Source: Aphrophora alni
Lineage: Eukaryota > Arthropoda > Insecta > Hemiptera > Aphrophoridae
DNA: 64,000 nucleotides
NCBI GenBank assembly: GCA_963513935.1
Contig: OY740765.1
Span: 123,075,362-123,139,361, forward strand
Direction of reading: 5' to 3'
Part shown: positions 53,704 to 63,686 of the stretch, piece by piece
How the letters are laid out: every line of letters starts with the position of its first letter
How positions within the stretch are numbered: the stretch's first letter is position 1
Translations under genes and position numbers: made by a program
The notes under the pieces: generated by a model
What the model was told of the DNA's origin: nothing
What the model saw: the letters and a program-made list of their open reading frames with translations, nothing else
Database searches by the model: none

Positions 53704-54786
53704 TCATGCTCCATAGTAAATTCGTAAATCCTTTATATCATATTTCCCTTTAATTTTATTATTATTTATATTTTTTACAATGAAAGTCTTACTACCTACT
53801 TTATTTACTATTTCAAATGGACCAGTATACAGTAGAAAGAGTTTTTGTGTTTCGTTTTTTCCCGTCTTGGCCAGAATTCTGGTGTTTTGTCTAACCAAGA
53901 CGCGATCTCCTACTCTTAGCATTACGAACCTCTTACCCCTATTTTGACGTGTAGCTCTATTCCTTCCCTTATGCAAAATCCTTGCGAAACAATTTTGCTT
54001 TTTCTTCCTTGCCGTCTCCTTCACCTGTGGTCCTTGATATTTCAGCCTGTGCCAAATATATTCTGGTTCTCTATCATTTTGTATTTCCTCTGGCGTATAT
54101 CCTGTAATTTCGTGTGGCGTTGTATTCATCAGCTCCTCCATGTATGACACGTAGTTCCTCCAACTTGTCTGTGAATTATGGCAGAAAGTTCTCAGAATCC
54201 TGACGATTTCCCTGTTGACTCGTTCTGCCAGGTTCACCTGTGGGTGTCTGATTGGAATCAACCTATGCAGAACTCCTTGCTCTTCCATCCATTGATCCCA
54301 ATGTCTTGAGGTGAATGCCCTGCCATAATCCGTTAACACACATTTTGGTTTCCCTATCTCCCTAAAATACTGAGTAAGCTTATCTATACTCGATTGAGTA
54401 GTTGGATTCCTAACTGTATACAACTTTACATATTTAGAAAATATGTCTATATCGACCAAAATATATTGCACATTTCCTGTTGTTCTCGGCAGTGGTCCTA
54501 AGAAGTCTATAGCTACTAAGTCTAGTTTCCTATCGGTCACCATAGGTTTACTCTCACCTTGTAAATACTTCACTGTATACTTCGCCCTTTGACATATGTC
54601 ACAGTATTTTATAATTTCTAGTATTTTTCTAAATAAATCCTTACAGCTAAACATATTTTTCATCATGTAATATAATTTGTTCCTTCCCAGGTGTCCATAA
54701 GCCTTATGTATCTCCATTATTAATTCCGTCTCTATTTCTGATGGAATCACTAATTTCCATCGGCTTCTTCCATATTTATATAACAA
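53704..54786 (-). CDS. Integrase of the LTR retrotransposon, ~360 residues
   Basis: The zinc-binding H-H-C-C domain is EIHKAYGHLGRNKLYYMM then YCDICQRAK (H27, H32, C62, C65). The catalytic core has D94 (VAIDFLGPLPR), D153 (VLTDYGRAF) and E188 (NLAERVNREIV), the D,D-35-E spacing. The C-terminal part has RVGDRVLVRQNTRI and LYTGPFEIVNKVG, the GPY/F module of gypsy integrases. Stop at 53704. No stops interrupt it. It is probably a segment of the pol polyprotein, so the first residue here is only the limit of the open frame. Confidence 0.88.
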   Translation of the reverse strand: MLYKYGRSRWKLVIPSEIETELIMEIHKAYGHLGRNKLYYMMKNMFSCKDLFRKILEIIKYCDICQRAKYTVKYLQGESKPMVTDRKLDLVAIDFLGPLPRTTGNVQYILVDIDIFSKYVKLYTVRNPTTQSSIDKLTQYFREIGKPKCVLTDYGRAFTSRHWDQWMEEQGVLHRLIPIRHPQVNLAERVNREIVRILRTFCHNSQTSWRNYVSYMEELMNTTPHEITGYTPEEIQNDREPEYIWHRLKYQGPQVKETARKKKQNCFARILHKGRNRATRQNRGKRFVMLRVGDRVLVRQNTRILAKTGKNETQKLFLLYTGPFEIVNKVGSKTFIVKNINNNKIKGKYDIKDLRIYYGA

Positions 54787-54789
54787 TTC

Positions 54790-55075
54790 ATTTTCAATTC
54801 TATAATTTCTATTATAATTATTTATATTACGTTTAATATTACTACATTCTAAGTTTTCGTCTTGTTTAAGCCCAAAGTGTTGTATTTAATATTGTAATCT
54901 TAACTTTTCTCCTGGCAAAATAACGTTTTCTTCGGTTTCCTGGTAAGGCCACCATCTTGAAACTTCTGAAATATTTCTTCCCTTACTTGCTTGTTATAAT
55001 TTAATGGAATTGGATAGTTCCTATTTACTAATTTTTATCAGATCCTAATTTAAGCTCATGTTCATATTTATTAGA
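54790..55075 (-). pseudogene. Remnant of reverse transcriptase with large internal deletion
   Basis: Short segments in changing frames remain: GLSNKYEHELKLGSDKN, then NRNYPIPLNYNKQVREEIFQ (typical of sequence just before RT motif 1), then an abrupt change to ETEENVILPGEKLRLQY, which leads to the integrase. The catalytic YxDD and all RNase H motifs are missing. The junction is near 54945-54965. Several hundred codons must be absent compared with any gypsy element. Confidence 0.7.
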
Positions 55076-57167
55076 CAAACCTTGAATTTTTGAAAAAACT
55101 TTGGTATTCATTTATTAAATTTTGTAACTGTATTTCCTCTTGCGCTGTAAGAATAGTATCATGCGAATAATCGACCGAAACATTTATCTTGTTTACAACC
55201 CTTCTGTCAAAGTTCGGTTGTTTATTTATCGCTCGACCGTCTACTCTGGACTCTAAACTACTTTCTCTTTTTCTAACGGTATGGGCTGTATAACGTTTTA
55301 AATTTGTCTTCAGTTTCACGTGTGTTCTGTGATAATTCGGACTAAATTTAACACTATAATTTTGCTTGTTTTTATGCGAAGTACTCTTATTACTATTATT
55401 CAAATTACTTTTATTGTTTCTTCCTTTGTTTAATTTAATTTTATTACGCGATTTATTATTACTTATTGAATTTTTTACATGTATGTGGAAATCTTCTTTG
55501 TGACGTAGATTTTCTTGTCTGTCCGTCGTGGTGTGTCGTCTTCGGGTTTCGTCAACATCGGTTGTGTCTTTTTCCTTAGAAACAGATAATTCTGGATTAC
55601 GATTATCTGTTTCGTTTACTTTAGTGGATAGTGTTTTTAGTGATTTTGTGTTACAAGTGTGGTTTCTGGATCTAGTTTTATTTTCACGCGCGTCGATAGA
55701 CATTCCAGGCAGTACCTTTATCCTACTCTGCATGTCCTTATTATTATATTTTTTATTTAATTGCTTATTCGTCGATTTATTTTTATTTAATTCCTTATTC
55801 GTCGATTTATATTTATTTAATTTATTTTTCTTTTCTTCCTCCGATAAGTATCCCATTCCCTTGAATATCTTATCCCCTTCTTTATTAACTAAGACCCTGA
55901 CCGACTCCTGCATACACTGTTCGGGATTGTCACGTTCTGGTATTCTCATCCGGTTTTCTATCCACATTTCATCTCTCTCCCTCCCTCTTATCAAAGTTTG
56001 TTGATTTTTATTGTTAACCAACACTTTGTTATTTCCTGTATTTTTAAATATGCCTTCGGGTTGAATCCTTTTGTTCACATTTATCCCCTTAACATTATTT
56101 TTAAAATATACAGAATCCTTTTTAAAATTCTTTTCTTTTAATTGACCTTTTGTTTCTACTAATTTTTCATAATATATTATTACTTCCTCCTTTTCCACAT
56201 ACAGTTTTATATATCGCTCTTCCATATTAATTTTAGCTTTTAATTCGTATAATACATCACATCCTATTATTATTCTAGACCTTAAATTTTTTACAATTAA
56301 TAATTTTAATTCAATTTCGACTTCTTTTATTTTTATTGATATCATAATTTGTTTATTTATTTTATATGGTTTACTTTTAACTGCAGTTACGATTTCCACC
56401 CCAGTTACAGGGAGTTCCAAAATTTCAAGCCCTTCTTTCTTTAACATTAAATATAATTCTTCACTAATTAGTGAAATTTCGGCTCCTGTATCTATTTCTA
56501 CCATAACTACATTGTTTCCTAGATTTACGGGTATTTTAGGAGTTTCCTCAATCGGTTTTTCTTTTAAGAAATATTTTTTATCTTTTTCTAATAAATCCCC
56601 TCGTAAATCTAAATGCAATCCTCCGACACACAGTTTAGATGTTTCCTGCGGACTCGGGATTAGTTTTTCCTCTACAATTTGTTTTGTAGAGACCGAAGCG
56701 CCCCTATCTCGCACTCCGTAGTGGAAGCCGCCTTTATCTTTCGTTATTTTCGAATTAAAATTAGAGTTCGTGGGTTGTTTGTAAACTGGTGGTTCAACAT
56801 TATGACGCAGATTGTCTCCTGACGTTACATAACTCGATTGTTTACATTTATTTTCTGGTTGATTTTCCCTAGAATCACATCTGTTTTTAATTTTTGACTC
56901 GGATGTTAACGATTGACATTTATTATTTTGTTTACTCCCCCCTAATCTATTAGTAGAGTCGTAAACGCGATAATTTGGTTTCTTGCTTCCTCCTATTAGA
57001 TTATTTTTATTATGATGAATGGTTTGTTTATTTTCTAAATTTTCTTTATTAATTTTTTCATTGTTTATTAAATTTCTACTTTGTTTATTATTTATTATTT
57101 TATCCGCAGCCTTAGTGTAATCCGATGGTCTATTAGGTGTCAAAAAGGCCTCTTTTACCCATTTAAA
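55071..57167 (-). CDS. pol: Protease and N-terminal pol region of the LTR retrotransposon
   Basis: This frame is -1 relative to gag and has no ATG near its start, consistent with expression by frameshifting. An Asn/Lys-rich region of about 170 residues precedes a retroviral-type aspartic protease: VEIDTGAEISLISEELY (catalytic DTG) and later RIIIGCDVLYELKAKI (the flap/IIG-type motif). Another long Lys/Asn-rich segment follows to about residue 640, then the start of a polymerase connection region (ILTAQEEIQLQNLINEYQSF). The frame stops at 55071 at a frameshift: GLSNKYEHELKLGSDKN continues one frame over. The protease looks intact; the polymerase does not continue. Confidence 0.82.
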   Translation of the reverse strand, partial: FKWVKEAFLTPNRPSDYTKAADKIINNKQSRNLINNEKINKENLENKQTIHHNKNNLIGGSKKPNYRVYDSTNRLGGSKQNNKCQSLTSESKIKNRCDSRENQPENKCKQSSYVTSGDNLRHNVEPPVYKQPTNSNFNSKITKDKGGFHYGVRDRGASVSTKQIVEEKLIPSPQETSKLCVGGLHLDLRGDLLEKDKKYFLKEKPIEETPKIPVNLGNNVVMVEIDTGAEISLISEELYLMLKKEGLEILELPVTGVEIVTAVKSKPYKINKQIMISIKIKEVEIELKLLIVKNLRSRIIIGCDVLYELKAKINMEERYIKLYVEKEEVIIYYEKLVETKGQLKEKNFKKDSVYFKNNVKGINVNKRIQPEGIFKNTGNNKVLVNNKNQQTLIRGRERDEMWIENRMRIPERDNPEQCMQESVRVLVNKEGDKIFKGMGYLSEEEKKNKLNKYKSTNKELNKNKSTNKQLNKKYNNKDMQSRIKVLPGMSIDARENKTRSRNHTCNTKSLKTLSTKVNETDNRNPELSVSKEKDTTDVDETRRRHTTTDRQENLRHKEDFHIHVKNSISNNKSRNKIKLNKGRNNKSNLNNSNKSTSHKNKQNYSVKFSPNYHRTHVKLKTNLKRYTAHTVRKRESSLESRVDGRAINKQPNFDRRVVNKINVSVDYSHDTILTAQEEIQLQNLINEYQSFFKNSRFV

Positions 57168-58489
57168 TTCCTAGGCGAGTTAGGATGGTTTTTTGATGGA
57201 CCAGGTTTTGAAAGGTTTGGAGGTCGAGGTTTATTTTGGGTGTCACCATAGGATCTCTGGATAGGGTTATTAGGAAAGGTTTTGGTTTGCCTATTATCCC
57301 TCTCCGGATTGGAATTCCAGTTTCCCCTACGCGATTCCTCCATCGTATCGACACTAGTTAGAAACGTGAGTGCTTCTTGAATATTTTCCATGGGTTTCCC
57401 CATACTAGTCATTCTAATATTCTCCCTAAAATGCTGCATAATCGTGAAAATTAAATATTTTTCCGGGATAGGTGGTTCTAAATCACTGGCTTTATTTACA
57501 AGTAGACAAAAATATTCGGCTTTGGTCATATTTCCGTTTTCAAAAAATTTCCCATATTCAATTTTATTTCGAACTATTTTTTGAGATTGCAAGTTCCAAT
57601 AGTGATCTATAAACAGTTTCTTAAAGTCACTATAACCCATATCCGCGGTTTTCACTACATTCCACCATAACTCAGCATTTGATCTTAAATGACGTTCAAC
57701 TACCTTTAACTTTTCCTTATCTTCCATTCCCACTTGAATTTCTTCTAATAAATTTTCTATTTGCCTAATAAATTGCATGGGCCTTTCCTTAGGATTACCC
57801 CAAAACTCAACTTTTACATTTTCATTATCTATTCTATTTATTATTATATTTCTGCTACTAATTCCCCCTAAATTTATTTCCCCTACTTTTTTATCTATAA
57901 TTCTAACTTTATTTTCCAACAATTTATTATCTTTTTCCAATTTATCTACTTTAGAGTTTACTACTTTACTATTCTCTGCTAATGATTCAATTTTACCATT
58001 AACTTCTCTAAACTCCCCCTCCACTTCAGCTTTAAAAACCTCTTGTTGAGCCGCATTATTAGCTACTTCTGATTCTATTCCCTGAACTCTCCCTTCTATT
58101 TTATTCCAGAGTGCCCTTCTTTCTTCTCTTTCCTGTTGTCTTTCTCTGCTCTCCTTCTCCCTTTCTCTGCTCTCCTTCTCCCTCCATTCCTTATCTCTCT
58201 TGTCCCTTATTTCATTTTCCTTTTCTCTTAACGCCCTTTCTTCTTTATCTCTCTTATCCCTTATTTCATTTTCCTTTTCTCTTAACACCCTTTCTTCTAG
58301 TCTTTCTTTTTCTCTTAACGCCCTTTCCTCTTGCCTTTCTTTTTCTCTTAACACCTTTTCCTCTTGTCTTTCTTTTTCTCTTAACCCCCTTTCTTCTTGT
58401 TTTTCTTTTTCCCTTAATGCCTTTTCATCTTTTTCTCTCTTTTCTAAGTAGGCCATTAACGATTTACCTTCTTGGGTCTTTTCCGCCAT
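57155..58489 (-). CDS. gag: gag of the LTR retrotransposon, 444 residues
   Basis: ATG 58489 opens MAEKTQEGKSLMAYLEKREK. Residues 20-125 are a highly charged coiled coil of repeated LREKERQEER units. A second heptad region spans about 130-205. The gypsy-type Gag core runs from VEFWGNPKERPMQFIRQIEN (about 227) through RHLRSNAELWWNVVK and SDFKKLFIDHYW to about 380. A basic Pro/Asn-rich tail follows, with no CCHC zinc knuckle. Gag forms the particle that packages the RNA. The frame is intact and ends three bases after a TTTAAAT slippery site. The long coiled-coil extension is unusual for gypsy Gag. Confidence 0.88.
   Translation of the reverse strand: MAEKTQEGKSLMAYLEKREKDEKALREKEKQEERGLREKERQEEKVLREKERQEERALREKERLEERVLREKENEIRDKRDKEERALREKENEIRDKRDKEWREKESREREKESRERQQEREERRALWNKIEGRVQGIESEVANNAAQQEVFKAEVEGEFREVNGKIESLAENSKVVNSKVDKLEKDNKLLENKVRIIDKKVGEINLGGISSRNIIINRIDNENVKVEFWGNPKERPMQFIRQIENLLEEIQVGMEDKEKLKVVERHLRSNAELWWNVVKTADMGYSDFKKLFIDHYWNLQSQKIVRNKIEYGKFFENGNMTKAEYFCLLVNKASDLEPPIPEKYLIFTIMQHFRENIRMTSMGKPMENIQEALTFLTSVDTMEESRRGNWNSNPERDNRQTKTFPNNPIQRSYGDTQNKPRPPNLSKPGPSKNHPNSPRNLNG
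57161..57167 (-). promoter_or_regulatory. Canonical -1 frameshift heptamer at gag/pol
   Basis: The minus strand reads T TTA AAT GGG TAA, with T-TTA-AAT in the gag frame (X XXY YYZ). Slipping back one base enters the protease frame, which is the -1 frame and is open from here onward (FKWVKEAFLTPNRPSD). This would produce Gag-Pol. Confidence 0.75.
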
Positions 58490-58907
58490 TTTGTTTTTAT
58501 TTATTTATTTATTTAATATTAAAAATTTATTAATTATTTTTTAATTGATTCTATCTTTATTTAATTTGTTTATTTTAATCTTTCTATTTTTTATACCCGA
58601 ATTTAATTATTTTTATTATTATTATTTTTTATTTACTTCACTCCCTCCCAAATTATACAACCAACACAGATCACCAGAATTTAAGGTATGTAGTATACTT
58701 ACAAACTATACATCTTATACTAAACATACACATTTAGGTAAAATATACTGTATTTGTATTCTTTGAAGCCTAGCCTAATTTTCCCAAATAGCAGCTACAC
58801 TATACAATGCCAACAACCAGTCCGTATTACTTGTCAATAACACGTACTAATCACTCACCCTGTACTTTTTATAACTACTAATTTAAAAACAATTATTCGG
58901 GCTTCAC

Positions 58908-58920
58908 CGTATGGGCGCCA
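58908..58920 (-). promoter_or_regulatory. Primer-binding site next to the 5' LTR
   Basis: Nine bases inside the LTR end, the minus strand reads TGGCGCCCATACGG. TGGCGCC(C) is complementary to a tRNA 3' end of the lysine-tRNA type. Only about 8-9 bases match well, so the exact primer tRNA is uncertain. Confidence 0.6.
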
Positions 58921-58929
58921 TCTTCTATC

Positions 58930-61421
58930 TACAACGAAAAAACTCTAACTTTTTTAGAGTCAGACTAATTACGCCCCCTATCTTAATTAATACGTAACAG
59001 TCTCGAATCCTGAGATTTTTAGCCTACAGGATTCGTTCTCGCGTGACAAAAAGAATAAATTATCCAATCCACTGGAAGTTTTTGGCTTACTATCTTGCTG
59101 GCCCCCCTTTTTATTTACGACTTCCAGTAACTGTATTTATAATTACCCTGTTTCTCAGGGAGAACACGAATTTACTTTATTTTTTGAATTTTAATCTCGC
59201 AGGTGTGTCCTTAGGAATACCTTTTTGATACAATATATTTTACCCTTTTTTATAATAACGAACCTGAAAATACAACATATAAATGTGTGACCAATTCTAA
59301 ATAACACAGATTTAGAGGAAAAATGAAAAAATTAATTCTTTTAATTAACTGAAATAAAACAACTGAAATAATAAACTTGACACAAGTCAACAAAATAAAA
59401 TTCAAACAATTTCTCTAATAAAATTAATGGATAATAACTAAATATTTCTCTTTTGAGCAGAAGGCAATTACTTATGAATTTCTTAAAATTGATATATAGA
59501 AAACAAAAATTTCTATTATTTCTGAATTTAAATTATTTAATTTATTAAATTTATTTATTGAAAGGATTTTTATTCACACATGAGATTGACATTATCTATT
59601 TAATATATTCATTTAATTACACACAAAAAAAATTTTATCTCAGGAAAATCAGTGAGACTCTAAAATCGGGCCAATTTTGCCCTTTAAAAAAGGAAATTTG
59701 GATTTTCTCAGACCTTGTCCGCCGTGTTGTAGATCCTGAGTCCTGAGATGCTGATGGTCCTCTGGTGTCTGGTTGGTTGAATTTCGATTAAAGTTGTCTT
59801 ATAGTTTCTCCATGGAGTTCAGAAGGCTGGCTGGTTGTTCGAATCTATTCCCTTCTATCGCTCTCGCTGACGCTGTTTTAATACGTTGGCATTGTAACAC
59901 TTAAACTTCCTCAAACTATTTTTTAAAAGAGACGTTCGGGCATAGTCACCCCTAGCAACTGTTTTGACGATTTTTTCCAAGAGACCTTCCGGGCATAATC
60001 ACCCCTAGCACTTACTTTGACAATTTTTTTACGAGAGACCTCTATGAGATTCGTGCGGCTCTTTTTATAGCCAAAAACTATCGTATATCGATACCAATTT
60101 TTTTCCCTCACTGGACCGATACGATATTTCCATTTATGGTGTATTTCTATGCAATTTCTTGATTATTTTTGGTGTAGGTGGTTCAGTTATTTATTATTAA
60201 TTTATTTATTATGTTTACTGTTTTTATATTGTCCTTTTTAATCACTTTGTTCTAATTAATCCTTTAATTTATTTTTGCTGTAAGTTGGTATTCTGGCCCC
60301 GCCTCTAACTACGTCACTTATCCTTGAACATTTAAACCCTGCAACTTGCAACTGGCTGATGAAAAAATCTTCATTGTTTTCCTTTTAATTGTCTATAACA
60401 CTTTTCCTAACAGTTTTTGCGTTTTTTCGTAACCGGTGTATTGTAGCTCTCGACCGCGGCAATTTCCCGCACTTCGAATGACATTTCTCGGACTATTCAT
60501 TCGCCTTCAATAGCTTACGTAAGAATTTGCGTAATTTACAGTTTTTAATTCTTACACCTTTAAAGTTTTTTCTTTCAAACTTTGTAACTTTGTTTATTTC
60601 GTAATTTAAACGCCCTAGCCGTGATAACACAATTCTACGACTTCTGGTAGTGATGTAATCCCGTGCATATTTTCACACCTTTGGGTTTGGGGTTTATTTA
60701 TTAACTGATTTTCCTGAAATTTACACAACTTTTAGATATTAGGTTTTAAACTCTTTTTGCAAAATTTCCACTTCTTATCTTTTTTCCTTTTCATAATATA
60801 GCGTGAAAACCATAACTCTTTTGTTTTACTCAAATTTATATTTTTAATCATTAATTATAGTATAACTTTATTTATTTAATTACTTCTATACAATCCTTTT
60901 TTCAAAATTTATTTTTATTTACTTTTATTAGCTTTTATACTTAACCTTTTCTGCTAACTTTTTAAATATCAATTTTTTCCAAATTTTATCAAGAATACCT
61001 TCATCTTAAAATTACATTTTATTTTCAAAAATATCAAGGTTTTTTAATTTTTATTAATTTTGAAAATTTTTAAATTCTTCATTTAAATCTGCCGTAACGT
61101 CTGTTAGTTAATATGAAATAACAGTACTAGATATGTATTGCATACGACTTGTATTACAACTACATATCCTTATACATTATTATTTCACATTTTCAAAATT
61201 CATAAAAAATGATTTTTCAATTCAAAATCCGCCGACATAGGAATTTACTGTTAGAACAAGTCGGTAAGATTTGACCTTGGACCATTTCATAGTTCAATCT
61301 CACCGACCGGCTATAAGCAGTAAAAAGTTCTACAAAACATCCATACCTTGCATTGGGATTATTTTTTGATATTTTTATTTTTTGACCAAAATATAACCCT
61401 ATACAACGAATTTCCGTTGTA
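58930..61421 (-). repeat. 5' LTR (2,492 bp)
   Basis: It matches the other LTR except for about three positions, including an A-run change near 59627 and a T-run change near 61376. The element's transcript would start here and run leftwards. From the TATA position, U3 is about 1.35 kb and R plus U5 about 1.1 kb, an unusually long leader. Confidence 0.95.
60061..60069 (-). promoter_or_regulatory. TATA box of the 5' LTR
   Basis: On the minus strand this reads GGCTATAAAAAGAGCC, a strong TATA box. The start would be about 30 bases on, near TCTCATAGAGG (about 60040). The same sequence in the other LTR is at 51292-51300. Confidence 0.65.
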
Positions 61422-61425
61422 GTTC

Positions 61426-61479
61426 ATAGACGAAGAAGGGAAATTGAATTATAGTTTTACTATAGTAAGACTGGAATAA
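61426..61479 (+). pseudogene. SIAH-like gene copy, 3' end beyond the retrotransposon
   Basis: Directly after the second GTTC target copy the frame reads IDEEGKLNYSFTIVRLE then TAA at 61477-61479. It is in phase with the 5' part when the element and one GTTC are removed. The sequence fits the end of the SINA-type substrate-binding domain. This supports both the gene call and the insertion boundaries. Confidence 0.65.
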
Positions 61480-63600
61480 TTTTTGCACTGTAAAACAGTT
61501 ATAATTTTTTATTTTTGGAAGTATAATCATTTTATTATGAATGTTTTTAAGTTTATTGTGAGTTATGGTTACACAATTTAAGTATCCTATTAATTTTAAA
61601 TCGCAACCTGGATTATTTAGGATTAAAAGGTTGGTAGGCCAACTTGCTAAATAAAATGAATATTTATCTCCTGAAATGGCTCCAATGTTGATGAGTTTTA
61701 CTTTGTTTTATTTAGTGAATAGACAGTGGTTTTGAATAAACAATAATGAATGTTTACTGTTAATCACTATTTGGATTTTTCCGTTAACTGTCAGGTACTG
61801 TATTTGTGAATTGAAAATGCCTAAAGGCGAAACATATGTCGCAAATAAAGCTCTTTTGTGGAATTGAATAATCGTTTCATTATTTCCATTATCATGGAAT
61901 TCCATCATGTACCGACTGTTGTAACATTAAAAAATTAAATAATGTGTACTTTATAAATTTGCCTATTGTAGAAAAATCTAATTTTAATTTGTATAAATTG
62001 AATTCTATATCCATGAAATATGAAACCAGACATGTAACCATAATATCAAAAGTAAAGTACATGTTAGTATTTAATTCTGTAATTTTAGGCTTGGGTAGTT
62101 ATTATGGTATTTATGGTTATTTGTGGGTAACCATAAAAATATATTTTTCTTCCGACAATAATGTGTTTCAATATAACAATAATATATATATAATATATAT
62201 GTGTGTGTTAACAATAATAACAAATTTTAATAATTAAAGGAACATTGAATTTACCATAGTCAATAATTTTTTAAATTTTTATTATTATTTTTTTATATAA
62301 ACACACTGCCTTTCTTCATGTCTCATGCTTATGGAAATCACTACGTAAGAGGATTTCTATATCCTACATCCACTTCATGTGAAAATGTGCTTATATTGTG
62401 ACTTAATATGTAATTTTAAGCATATTCAGTTATTAAGTTCGTAATTTTATTTAACTAAAGCTAAACTAAAGATTACCACTAAATTACTCATTTTTTGTAG
62501 AAAAATACAATTGAAATTCCCTGATGCCAAATCTTGTTTTACTTATGTTCTAACTGTAAATCATTCAAATTGAAATGTAATGTACTTTGATTTTGTCATT
62601 TATTCCTAAATGGTACTTTCTTTTTGTTTTCTGCTCTTGTAAGTTTTGGAAACAGGTTTGTATCAATATCCTTGACTTGACACACCAAGAAAATGTGATC
62701 AAAATTGGTGGAGCATATTTTGTGAAATACAGCGATTTAAAATAGTAACATTGATGACTTTTATTGCATTAGCCGGCACAAACCGTATGGTGAAGTGGCA
62801 ACTAATAGGATTTCTATGAGTCTCTTTGGAATAGAGTTGATAAAAATGGTTACACCACAAATGTAGATAATCTAAATGTTGGTCTTATTGCATCTATCTC
62901 TATAATTTGAGTTGTTCTAACTTGATAACAAAACTATTCAATATAAGTTCAAAATTTAACCTCAAACAATATTTGGTCTATCGACTTGACAGTAGAGCGC
63001 ATCTGACACGAAACACAGTCACTGTCATAAAGACTTAAGTCACTGACATAACAAAACTAATAATTCTAAGAAATATATATCTTGACATAACATATTTTAC
63101 ATGGAGGTTATCTTAATACTCAGTAGTGTTTTTTTTTTCCGAATAGTGCGTGTTATTCCTTGGTTTTATGAAGTTCGTCGATTCATGCTTTGGTTGGTTT
63201 CTTTTGTGTGTGTTTACTCAGTTCAAGACTCATGCCGGGTGTACCATAAAGCATTACAATGAAAATATCATTTAACACACTATTAATAAAGTACACTTTG
63301 TAAGCGAAGCCATTATCACAACTTGACCAGAAAAAAAAAGTTTGTGATACTGCCACAGTCCAACAGTGTTTGACAGAACGACGTCTGTTGATACAGCTAT
63401 TACAATTATTAATTGAATGATTTGATCATTTTTACCTATCATAATTACATAGTTGTTACAACTGATTTGTATTAATATTAATAATTAAACAAAATATTTG
63501 ATCTGTCCATAGTTACATAATTGTTATTTATCTTTACAATTAAATCATCAGACAGAGCCACTGAAACATGTGGCTGGGTACAATTAGTTTATATTAAATG
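61480..63600. other. AT-rich spacer with possible Penelope tail
   Basis: No gene recognised. 61815-61915 (ATGCCTAAAGGCGAAACATA, AATAAAG, then ATGGAATTCCATCATGTACC) resembles the 3' tail/terminal repeat of Penelope-like elements; this is a weak call. A similar ATGTCGAAACAAATAAA lies at 14941-14957. Confidence 0.3.
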
Positions 63601-63686
63601 GGATATTTCATCATTAGTACCATGCATATATAAATTATATATCATTAATTTTATATTATTATTTTGAAATAGAAACCCAATTCATT

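Larger units (their letters stand above)
50157..61425 (-). mobile_element. Young LTR retrotransposon (Ty3/gypsy-type), RT/RNase H deleted
   Basis: The GTTC target duplication (50157-50160 and 61422-61425) flanks an 11,261-bp element. LTRs at 50161-52651 and 58930-61421 start TACAACG and end CGTTGTA, and by eye differ at about three positions in 2.49 kb. Coding order on the minus strand is gag (58489-57155), protease/start of pol (57143-55071) and integrase (54786-53704), the gypsy order. A primer-binding site and polypurine tract sit at the expected places. Between the protease and integrase frames only about 280 bp remain, so most reverse transcriptase and RNase H is missing. No envelope-like frame was seen in the 1.05 kb before the 3' LTR. 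Confidence 0.93.

Noticed and set aside
55528..58533. Long plus-strand frames over gag/protease (e.g. 55528-56004, 57777-58049, 58111-58533)
   Set aside because: They are antisense shadows of the purine-rich gag and pol coding sequence, giving Leu/Phe/Ser-rich nonsense.
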